Assembly (NCBI RefSeq): GCF_003014485.1
Contig: NZ_PYGA01000001.1
Coordinates: 124,001-188,000, forward strand
Source of the DNA: Murinocardiopsis flavida
GTDB lineage: Bacteria > Actinomycetota > Actinomycetes > Streptosporangiales > Streptosporangiaceae
DNA: 64,000 nt
Direction: 5' to 3'
The position numbers were made by a program, and so were the translations under genes. A model generated the notes under the pieces. That model was not told the DNA's origin. It did not search any database and saw nothing but the letters and a program-made list of their open reading frames with translations. Shown piece after piece: positions 25,442-32,632 of the stretch (within the stretch, counting starts at the first letter, position 1; each line of letters starts with the position of its first letter).

Positions 25442-25985
25442 CCGTGTGGACTCGGCTTCATGCCGACGGTAAAGGCCGAGAGCGTCCTTCCCCGCAGCGG
25501 ACCAGGGCAAGGCTGCCGGGAAGCCTGGGCACCGTCCCCTGGGGCAAAGGACGCCCTCGCCCCGGACGCCCTCATTTTTGGACGCCCTCGCACCCGGAGG
25601 GCCGCGCGTCGGCAGCCCTTTTATCGCCCGTGTCCGCCCGGGTCGCCCGGGTCGCCGGGCCTGTGAGCATGCCTTCGTGCCCGTCACGCCAGCGCTGTTG
25701 GAAGGCACGAAACACCAAGGGCCGCCTGGCACACCAGACCCCGGGGCAGTTCCGCGGGCGCGGTGTCCGGGTGCGGACGGGGCTTTGCGGCGCGTCCCAA
25801 AAAGCGTGCGCGGTGATGCGTAACACGGGAAAGCGTTCCCCGGTCGACTACCGGGTGTTATGTTCACTGCGCGGTTCGACCGGGTGGCTGACCGGAAGGG
25901 TGCTGCGGCGCATGGACGCTCATCGAGATCCTCGACGTACAAAGCCGCAGCAGCCCGGCGCCCGGTGGATCGCGGGCCTCGGCGC
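25442..25985. other. 544-bp non-coding spacer in the sigma-CHAT module
   Basis: No gene is supported here. GGACGCCCTC occurs three times (25549, 25564, 25580; period 15-16). A nested dyad follows at 25822-25861 (TAACAC...GTGTTA enclosing CGGT...ACCG), just before the CHAT gene. These may be a promoter and operator for separate expression of the CHAT gene. The large gap is unusual inside an otherwise compact module. Confidence 0.5.
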
Positions 25986-28508
25986 ATGAGCTCGCGGCGG
26001 CCGCATCCCCCGTTGTCGGTGGCCCTCGTCGGCCGCGATCCCGTTCAGGCGGGCCGCGCGGCGGAGCGGCTGCTGGCCGAACGTCCGGGCCCCGCCGATC
26101 GGGCGGTCGCCCTGCGGGTGCTCGGCATGGCGCGCGACGAGATGGGCGACCCCGGCGCGGCGCACCGGCTGCTGCGGAGTTCGGCCGCGCTCGCAGCGCG
26201 GGCCGGGCGGCACGACCTCGCCGCCCTCGCGCGGGCCTCCCGGCAGGGGCTGCTGGCCCGGCACGCCCGCGGGCCCGGTCCGGGCGCGCCGCCCGCCGAC
26301 AGGGACCCCCGCGGGCTCTCCGCCATGAACCTGGGCGTCGCCGCGGCGCAGCGCGGCTGGTTCGGCAGCGCCGCGGCGTGGTTCGGCACCGCGCGGCGCT
26401 CGCTCGGCTCCGACGACCCGCTGCTGCCGGGGCTGCTGAGCAACCTGGGACTCGCGCTGCTGTACGCGGGCCGGTTCGGTGCCGCCGAGGAGCGGCTCGC
26501 CGCCGCACTGGACCTTTCGGAGCGGCACGGCCTGCGCCTGCTGCGGGGTGTGGTGGTGCAGAACCTCGGCTGCCTGGCGGTCCGGCGCGGCGATATCGGC
26601 ACCGCCATGGAGCGGTTCGACGGCGCCGCGGCCGTGCTGCCCGCGCACCGGCTGGCGGGTGTCCAGCTCGACCGCGCCGAGGGGATGGTCGCGGCCGGGT
26701 TGGGACGCGACGCCGCGGCGCTGATCCGCGCGGCCGCGCTCGGCCGCGCCGACCACCGGCCCGATTTCGACGCCGATCGCGCCGCGGCCCTGCTGCTGCG
26801 GGCCAAGGTGCACCTGGCGGGGGGCGAGCACGGGGCGGCACTCGCGCTGGCGCGGCGCGTGCGGGCCCGTTTCGGCGCGGCGTCGGCCTGGTCCCGGATC
26901 GCCCGCCAGGTCGAGTGGTCGGCCCGTGTCGCCCCGGCCGAGGCCGGTCAGCGCGGGGGCGCCGCCGGGCGGGCCGCAGGCGGGCGCCCGCACCCGGGCG
27001 TCCCGCAGCACCGGGCGGCGCACCCCAGGTCCCATGGCAGGCCGCCGGACCCGGACGCCGTCGTGCACCTGCCCGGCTGGGCGCGCGGGCTACCGCCGAC
27101 ATCGGGCACCGCGCGGGCGCTCGCGCCGCGGGTGGCGGCCGCGCCGCTGGGCCCGCCCCGGCTGGCGCGGCCGGGCCCCGGCCACACCGGCGTCCTCGAC
27201 GCGCTGGCGCGCGGCGACCACCGGCGCGCCTGGGCACTGCTGTGCGGCCTGCCCGCCGCGAGCTCGGCGCATCACCTGGAACTCCGCGCCCATGCGGGTG
27301 CCGCCGAACGCGCGCTGCTGGCGCTGGGGGCGCGGACCGCCCTGCGCAACGGCGACCCCGAAGGGGCGCTGGAGTGGGTGGAGTACCGTGCGGCGCCCGC
27401 GGTCCCCGGCGGCTGCCGCGATCCCCTCTGGGCCGGTGCGCTCGACCGCGCCCGCGCCGCCGAGCGAGGCAGCGGCGCAGCGGCGACGCTGCCAATGGGA
27501 CTCGCGCAGTGGCACCGCGGCTGTGCCGCGACCCCGGCGGCCCCTGCCGCCGTGCCCGGCGGTCCCGTCGCCGCGGAGCTGCGCGCCGCGCTGGGCCGCC
27601 GGGTCTATGCCCGCTTCGTCCGCCTCCACGGCCTCGACGTGCTCCTCACCATGGTCGACGGCAGGGTGGCCGCGCACCGCGTCCCCGCCGGCAGGGGTCC
27701 CGCGTCGGCGGTGGCGAAGCTGGCGCACACCGCCCGGGTGCAGGCCGGTGCGCCCGGCGGCGAGCTCGCACCGGTGCTGCGCGAGCAGGCCCGGCGGGTG
27801 GAGGCCCTCCTGCTGGGGCCGATCCGCGGTGCGGCGGCGGGGCGGCCGCTGGTGCTGGCCCTCTCCCCCGGGCTCCTCGGCGTCCCGTGGGGGCTCCTTC
27901 CCGGGCTGGCCGGGCGCGAGGTCGCCGTGGCGCCCTCCGCCCGTTCATGGCTCGGCTGCGCGGGGTCGGCGCGCCGAGCGGGCGGGGCGGCCCTGCTGGT
28001 CGGCGACGACGCGCTTCCCGGCGTCCGGGCCGAGCTCGCCGCGCTGCGCGGCCTCTATCCGGGCGCCAGGGTGCTCGCCGGACCGGCCGCCACCGCGCCC
28101 GCGGTCCTCGCCGCACTCGCCGACCCCGCCATCGGCACCGCGCACATCGCCGCGCACGGGGCGTTCACCGCCGCGGCGCCCCTGGCTTCGGCGCTGTCCC
28201 TGTCCGGCGGCCCGTTGTTCGGCTATGACCTGGAGCGGCTGCCCCGGGTCCCGCCGGTGACCGTCCTGTCCGCGTGCTGGATGGGGCGCTCCGACGCCGC
28301 GCCCTCCGGGGTGCCGCTGGGCATGGCCGCCGCGATGCTGGCACTGGGCGGCGCGACCGTCGTCGCCGGTGTCCTGCCGGTCCGCGACAACTCCATGGCG
28401 GCGGCGATGCGGCGCGCACACGCCGACCTCTGCCGCGGAGCGGGGCCGGCGCGAGTGGTCGCCGACCATCTCGCCGACGCGGGCTTCGTCTGTTTCGGCG
28501 CAGGCTGA
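25986..28508 (+). CDS. CHAT-domain (caspase-like) protease with TPR-like helical repeats
   Basis: This is an 840-residue protein. Residues ~1-320 contain TPR-like helices (AVALRVLGMARDEMGDPGAA, MNLGVAAAQRGWFGSAAAWF, LLSNLGLALLYAGRFGAAEE). A Pro/Arg-rich disordered stretch follows at ~325-390. The C-terminal CHAT domain has its catalytic His724 in IAAHGAF and Cys764 in VLSACWMG, both intact. CHAT proteases are caspase relatives used in conflict or signalling pathways. ATG 25986 is favoured over an in-frame ATG at 25860, whose leader looks non-coding; the start is uncertain. It follows a sigma factor and a small protein. Confidence 0.82.
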   Translation: MSSRRPHPPLSVALVGRDPVQAGRAAERLLAERPGPADRAVALRVLGMARDEMGDPGAAHRLLRSSAALAARAGRHDLAALARASRQGLLARHARGPGPGAPPADRDPRGLSAMNLGVAAAQRGWFGSAAAWFGTARRSLGSDDPLLPGLLSNLGLALLYAGRFGAAEERLAAALDLSERHGLRLLRGVVVQNLGCLAVRRGDIGTAMERFDGAAAVLPAHRLAGVQLDRAEGMVAAGLGRDAAALIRAAALGRADHRPDFDADRAAALLLRAKVHLAGGEHGAALALARRVRARFGAASAWSRIARQVEWSARVAPAEAGQRGGAAGRAAGGRPHPGVPQHRAAHPRSHGRPPDPDAVVHLPGWARGLPPTSGTARALAPRVAAAPLGPPRLARPGPGHTGVLDALARGDHRRAWALLCGLPAASSAHHLELRAHAGAAERALLALGARTALRNGDPEGALEWVEYRAAPAVPGGCRDPLWAGALDRARAAERGSGAAATLPMGLAQWHRGCAATPAAPAAVPGGPVAAELRAALGRRVYARFVRLHGLDVLLTMVDGRVAAHRVPAGRGPASAVAKLAHTARVQAGAPGGELAPVLREQARRVEALLLGPIRGAAAGRPLVLALSPGLLGVPWGLLPGLAGREVAVAPSARSWLGCAGSARRAGGAALLVGDDALPGVRAELAALRGLYPGARVLAGPAATAPAVLAALADPAIGTAHIAAHGAFTAAAPLASALSLSGGPLFGYDLERLPRVPPVTVLSACWMGRSDAAPSGVPLGMAAAMLALGGATVVAGVLPVRDNSMAAAMRRAHADLCRGAGPARVVADHLADAGFVCFGAG

Positions 28509-28526
28509 GCGGTCAGTGGAACCGGC

Positions 28527-28835
28527 ATGACCGAGAACCGCGAGGACCCGGTGAACCAGCAGGCGTCGGACTGGGAGGCGGCGGGGCTGCCCGCCCAGGA
28601 GGACAGCACCGAGGACCAGGCGCTCCCCTCCGACGAACCCATCGGCCTGGACGACTTCGGCACCACGGACACCGAGGAGGAGGCCGGCGAGCCGCTCGAC
28701 CGCGCGTTGGCGCGCGAGGAGCCCGATACCCCGCTCCCGCAGGGCGACGCGGACCCGGAGGCGACCGACTGGCCCGACGGCGATCCGCGTTCGGCCGAGC
28801 AGGCGGCGATCCACGAGGTGGACCCGCCGCCCTGA
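28527..28835 (+). CDS. DUF5709-like acidic protein
   Basis: This is a 102-residue, very acidic, probably disordered protein. The central PIGLDDFGTTDTEEEAGEPL and ALAREEPDT stretches follow the DUF5709 pattern found across actinomycetes. Function is unknown. It lies 18 bp after the CHAT gene in the same direction and could be co-transcribed, though it is usually a stand-alone gene. Confidence 0.65.
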   Translation: MTENREDPVNQQASDWEAAGLPAQEDSTEDQALPSDEPIGLDDFGTTDTEEEAGEPLDRALAREEPDTPLPQGDADPEATDWPDGDPRSAEQAAIHEVDPPP

Positions 28836-29020
28836 CCCGCCGCGCACCGCGAGCGGGCCCGGTGCCGCCGGGACGGCCCGCGGCGGCGCCGCTCGACGGG
28901 TCGACGGCCCGTCCCCGGTGGCGCCGGGGCCGGTGCGCCACCTCGGTGGACGCGGCGGCCGCCCCGTCCGCCGCTCGATAACCGGTTGACGGCGCGCCGC
29001 CCGCACAGTCGAATCGGGTG

Positions 29021-29644
29021 ATGACACGTGCCGCCGCCGATCCGTCCCCCGGCCGCCGCGCCCGCGAGGTCTACGCGTGCTACGACGACGCGACCATCAC
29101 GGTGTACCAGGCGTACCCGCCGGAGATCGCCGACCCCGCGGTCGAGGCGGGCACCTTCGTCGCCCCGTTCTCGATGGGCCGCATGACCTGGATCAAGCCG
29201 TCCTTCAACTGGATGATGTACCGCTCGGGCCACGCCACCAAGGAGGGCCAGACACGGGTCCTCGCGATCCGGATCCGGCGCGCCGGCTTCACCCGGGCGC
29301 TGCTCGAAAGCTGCCCGAGCCACCACGACCGCTCCCTGCACGCGACCATCGACGAATGGCGCGCGGCGCTGCGCGCGGCGCCGGTCCGGGTCCAGTGGGA
29401 CCCGGAACGCGACCCGCGCGGCGATCCGCTGGAGCACCGCTCGATCCAGATCGGGCTCAGTGGCCCCGCTGTGCACGCCTACGTCGGCGAGTGGATCACC
29501 GGGATCACCGACATCACACCTGACGTGCGGCGGGTGCGCGCCGCCGTGCGCGGTGGCGACCTCGCGGCCGCGGCGGCACTCGCGCCGCGCGAGCGGCGGT
29601 TCCCGCTGGACGCCGACGCGGCGGCGCGGGTGGGCGCCGACTGA
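29021..29644 (+). CDS. DUF4291 family protein
   Basis: This 207-residue protein matches DUF4291: REVYACYDDATITVYQAYP near the start, GRMTWIKPSFNWMMYRSG and RSIQIGLSGPAV are the typical blocks. The conserved TWIKPSF and histidine-bearing segments hint at an enzyme or nucleotide-binding fold, but no function is established. GTG 29018 is an equally possible start one codon upstream. The 180 bp upstream hold GC hairpins only. Confidence 0.88.
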   Translation: MTRAAADPSPGRRAREVYACYDDATITVYQAYPPEIADPAVEAGTFVAPFSMGRMTWIKPSFNWMMYRSGHATKEGQTRVLAIRIRRAGFTRALLESCPSHHDRSLHATIDEWRAALRAAPVRVQWDPERDPRGDPLEHRSIQIGLSGPAVHAYVGEWITGITDITPDVRRVRAAVRGGDLAAAAALAPRERRFPLDADAAARVGAD

Positions 29645-29694
29645 CGGCGGCGCGGACCGGCAGCGGGCCGGTGCCCGCCGCCCCGGCCCGTCCG

Positions 29695-30348
29695 CTACCA
29701 GCCGCGTTCGCGCCAGTCGGGCAGCTGCGGGCGCTCGGCGCCCAGCGTGGTGTCCTTGCCGTGCCCGGGGTAGACCCAGGTGTCGTCGCCGAGTTCGCCG
29801 AAGACGCGCCGCTCGACGTCGTCGAGCAGGGAGCGGAAGTCGGCGTCGCTGCCGGTCTTGCCGACCCCGCCGGGGAACAGGCTGTCGCCGGTGAACAGGT
29901 GCGTGTGCCCCGCGGGGTCGTCGTAGCGCAGCGCGATGGACCCGGGCGTGTGGCCGCGCAGGTGGACGACCGTGAGCGCGGAGTCGCCGACCGGGATGGT
30001 CGAACCGTGCTCCGCCGCCTCGTCGACCGAGACCGGGAGAGCCTCGGCGTCGAGCGGGTGCGCGACCGTGCGCGCGCCCGTGGCGCCGACCACTTCGGCG
30101 AGCGCCTGCCAGTGGTCGCCGTGGCGGTGCGTGGTGACCACGCGGGTGAGGCCCTCGCCGTCGAGGAGGTCGAGCAGGCGGTCGCCTTCGTCGGCGGCGT
30201 CGATGAGCACGGCGTCGCCCGTGCGCGTGCAGCGCAGCAGGTAGGCGTTGTTGTGCATCGGCCCGACGGCGAGTTTGCTGATCGTGAGCGCTGGCAGTTC
30301 GCGAACGTCGGCGGGGCCGCCGACGCTCGTATCTCCGGAGTAAGTCAC
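29695..30348 (-). CDS. MBL-fold metallo-hydrolase (glyoxalase II-like)
   Basis: This 217-residue protein has THRHGDH (metal ligands), HLRGHTPGS, FTGDSLF and YPGHG in order, giving a complete di-metal site of the glyoxalase II-type branch. It would hydrolyse a thioester or a related bond. It starts at GTG 30348, only 34 bp downstream of the enoyl-CoA hydratase-family gene, and may belong to its transcript. Confidence 0.88.
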   Translation of the reverse strand: MTYSGDTSVGGPADVRELPALTISKLAVGPMHNNAYLLRCTRTGDAVLIDAADEGDRLLDLLDGEGLTRVVTTHRHGDHWQALAEVVGATGARTVAHPLDAEALPVSVDEAAEHGSTIPVGDSALTVVHLRGHTPGSIALRYDDPAGHTHLFTGDSLFPGGVGKTGSDADFRSLLDDVERRVFGELGDDTWVYPGHGKDTTLGAERPQLPDWRERGW

Positions 30349-30382
30349 GCCCTCTATTGTGCGGGGCCCTGTGCCCGCACCG

Positions 30383-31159
30383 CTACAGCACCCAGCGGGC
30401 GCGGCGGCGTTCGAGGAACGCGGCCCGGCCCTCGGCGGCGTCGTCGCTGCCGAAGAACTCCGCCGACAGCGCGCCCATGTCGGCGAACGCGGCCTTCCGC
30501 TCGCGGAAACCGCCGTTGATCAGCGTCTTGGTGCGGGCGAGCGCGCGGGGCGCGCCGGCCCGCAGCCCGTCGAGGACGGCGTCGACGGCCGCTCCGAGGC
30601 CGGATTCGGGGACGGCGCGGGTGATGAGCCCGGACCGCTCGGCCTCGCCCGCGTCGAACGTCTCGCCGGTGAGGAAGTACCGGCTGAGTTGGCGGTCGTG
30701 CATGCGCCGCGCGACGGGCACCGAGATGACGGCCGGGACCACGCCGATGCGGACCTCGGTGAACGCGAAGGTGGCGGTCTCGGCGGCGAGCGCGATGTCG
30801 GCGGCGGCGACCAGGCCGATTCCGCCGGCCCGCGCCGGCCCGTCGACCCGGGCGACGACCGGCTTGGGGGCGTCCATGATGGCGGAGAACAGGTCCGGCA
30901 TGCCGGGGGCAGCGGGGTCGGCCGACAGCCCGCCGGCGGCGATCTCCTTGAGGTCGGCGCCGGCGCAGAACGCCGGGCCGGCCGCGTCGATCAGCACCGC
31001 GCGGACGTCGGGGTCGGCGACGGCCGCCGCCAGGGCGTCGGCGAGGTCGACGCGCAGCCGCGCCGAGAGCGCGTTGCGGTTGTGCGGGGAGTCGAGGGTG
31101 AGCGTGCGGATGCCGCGGTCGTCGCTGCCGCGGACGAGCGGTTCGGTCGGTACTGCCAT
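30383..31159 (-). CDS. Enoyl-CoA hydratase/isomerase family protein
   Basis: This is a 258-residue crotonase-fold protein. The first oxyanion-hole block AFCAGADLKEI and the second block RAGGIGLVAAADIALA are intact. The general acid Glu pair seen in hydratases is not clearly present: the second position reads FTEVRIGVVPA, compatible with a hydratase or isomerase that uses one Glu. It is first in a minus-strand pair with the MBL-fold gene, 38 bp downstream of the peroxiredoxin gene. The natural substrate is unknown. Confidence 0.88.
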   Translation of the reverse strand: MAVPTEPLVRGSDDRGIRTLTLDSPHNRNALSARLRVDLADALAAAVADPDVRAVLIDAAGPAFCAGADLKEIAAGGLSADPAAPGMPDLFSAIMDAPKPVVARVDGPARAGGIGLVAAADIALAAETATFAFTEVRIGVVPAVISVPVARRMHDRQLSRYFLTGETFDAGEAERSGLITRAVPESGLGAAVDAVLDGLRAGAPRALARTKTLINGGFRERKAAFADMGALSAEFFGSDDAAEGRAAFLERRRARWVL

Positions 31160-31197
31160 GCGTCTCCTTGACCGTGGTCGGGGCCGCCGGGGCGGTG

Positions 31198-31665
31198 TCA
31201 GCGTTCGGCGTGCGCGCGCAGGGACTTCAGGGCGCCGTCGGCGTGCGCCCGCATGCGGGTCTCGCTGCCGACGACGCCGATGACGGAGCGGTCGGTGGCG
31301 ATGACGAAGGTCTTGCGCCGGCTGGGCGACAGCGCGGCAAGGGGTCCGCTGCGGCGCACCCCGAACTGTCGGGCGACGGCGCCGTCGGGGTCGGACAGCA
31401 GGGGGTAGTCGAAGCCGTTGGTCTCGGCGAACTCGCGCTGGCGCTCGACGGAGTCGCCGCTGATGCCGACGCGCTGCGCGCCGAGTTCCGCGAACTCGGC
31501 GGCGAGGTCGCGGAACTCGCAGCCCTCGGCCGTGCACCCCGAGGTGAGGGCCGCGGGGTAGAAGAACAGCACGACGGGGCCCGCGGCGAGCAGGCCGTCG
31601 AGGGTGCGCGGCGTGCCGGTGTGGTCGGCGAGTTCGAACGCGGGCGCCTGGTCTCCGATTCGCAT
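31198..31665 (-). CDS. Peroxiredoxin (AhpC/TSA, Bcp/AhpE type)
   Basis: This is a 155-residue thiol peroxidase. FYPAALTSGCTAEGCEF contains the peroxidatic Cys (first Cys) in a variant of the PxxxTxxC motif and a second Cys five residues on, as in some Bcp proteins, which could resolve it. It reduces hydrogen peroxide and organic peroxides in the cytoplasm. It has the family's usual length. Confidence 0.88.
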   Translation of the reverse strand: MRIGDQAPAFELADHTGTPRTLDGLLAAGPVVLFFYPAALTSGCTAEGCEFRDLAAEFAELGAQRVGISGDSVERQREFAETNGFDYPLLSDPDGAVARQFGVRRSGPLAALSPSRRKTFVIATDRSVIGVVGSETRMRAHADGALKSLRAHAER

Positions 31666-31723
31666 ACCGGCCACTCTATGGCGTGCCTCGCGGATCACTC
31701 CGGGCGCGTGTCCACGGGGCGAT

Positions 31724-32317
31724 CTAGGCGCTGGTGGCCTCGGACAGGGCGTGGGAGAAGGCGAGCATCGCGCCGACCGCCTCGGGGCCGTCGGCGGCCT
31801 GGCTCACGCGCAGCGACAGCGGTTCGGACACGACGCTGCCGGTGTACCCGTGGTCGAGGTCGCAGGATTCGTCCGGGCAGGACGCCGGCTCGATGTCGAT
31901 GGTGGCGATGGGGCGCAGGCTCACCCCGAGGCCGACCTCCAGCATGACCTCGCTGGGCAGGGTGCCGGGGACGTAGGACGCGGGGTCGGGCACCACCCGG
32001 GTGAGCGCGACCGACTGGACGTTGCCGAGCTTGATGGCGTCGGTGGTGGTGGACGCCTGCGCGGGTTCGGCGGGGTCGGCCGACGGGTGCTCGTCGGTAT
32101 GGCAGTAGACCAGCCGGGTGGGGGTGAGCAGCATGACCGTGATGTGCCGCCGCATCTCCATGCCGGGGTCGAAGACGGCTTCGTGGTGCACCACGAACGC
32201 CTCGGTGTCCTCGCCGCCGAGGGCCGTCGAGACCGCGTCGGTCACGAGCCCCGGGTAGTAGCCGCTGCGCTCGATCTCCGCACGCCAGTCGATGGACACG
32301 TCACGTGTTTTCCTCAT
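31724..32317 (-). CDS. DUF5998 family protein
   Basis: This 197-residue protein strongly resembles actinobacterial DUF5998 proteins: ERSGYYPGLVTDAV, RRHITVMLLTPTRLVYCHTDEH, IEPASCPDESCDLDHGYTG and a LSLRVSQAADGPEAV tail. Function is unknown. The cysteines CPDESC with a nearby His could bind metal. ATG 32317 begins the homologous region; an upstream in-frame ATG adds 12 residues. Confidence 0.88.
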   Translation of the reverse strand: MRKTRDVSIDWRAEIERSGYYPGLVTDAVSTALGGEDTEAFVVHHEAVFDPGMEMRRHITVMLLTPTRLVYCHTDEHPSADPAEPAQASTTTDAIKLGNVQSVALTRVVPDPASYVPGTLPSEVMLEVGLGVSLRPIATIDIEPASCPDESCDLDHGYTGSVVSEPLSLRVSQAADGPEAVGAMLAFSHALSEATSA

Positions 32318-32420
32318 GCCACCATCCTGCCCTCTTCGGGCGACAGAACGCACACGGAAGCGGTCCGAGCACGCCTCCCGCGGATGGGTAACGCGATGTC
32401 AGGCGGGTAGGGGCTGCCCC

Positions 32421-32609
32421 ATGAACGCGACCGTGCCTCCCATTCCGACACCGCCACCAGGACCGGATCCGGTGCCGCCGGGCCCGTCGCCGGTGCCGCC
32501 CGAGCCCCCGGTTCCCGAACCGGAGCCGGGCCCGGTGCCGCGGCCGCCGTCGCCGCAGCCGCCGGCACCCGGCCCGCAGCCCCCCGAACCGATGCCGGAG
32601 CCCGCGTGA
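32421..32609 (+). CDS. Small proline-rich protein
   Basis: This 62-residue open frame is over half proline, with PPGP, PEPE and PQPP repeats, preceded by GGTAGGGG 7 bases before ATG 32421. No membrane segment or signal is seen. It may be a genuine small disordered protein or a GC-rich low-complexity non-coding frame. It sits alone between the DUF5998 and acetyltransferase genes, both of which are on the other strand. Confidence 0.35.
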   Translation: MNATVPPIPTPPPGPDPVPPGPSPVPPEPPVPEPEPGPVPRPPSPQPPAPGPQPPEPMPEPA

Positions 32610-32632
32610 CCCCCTGGTAGGGGACGCGGCGG

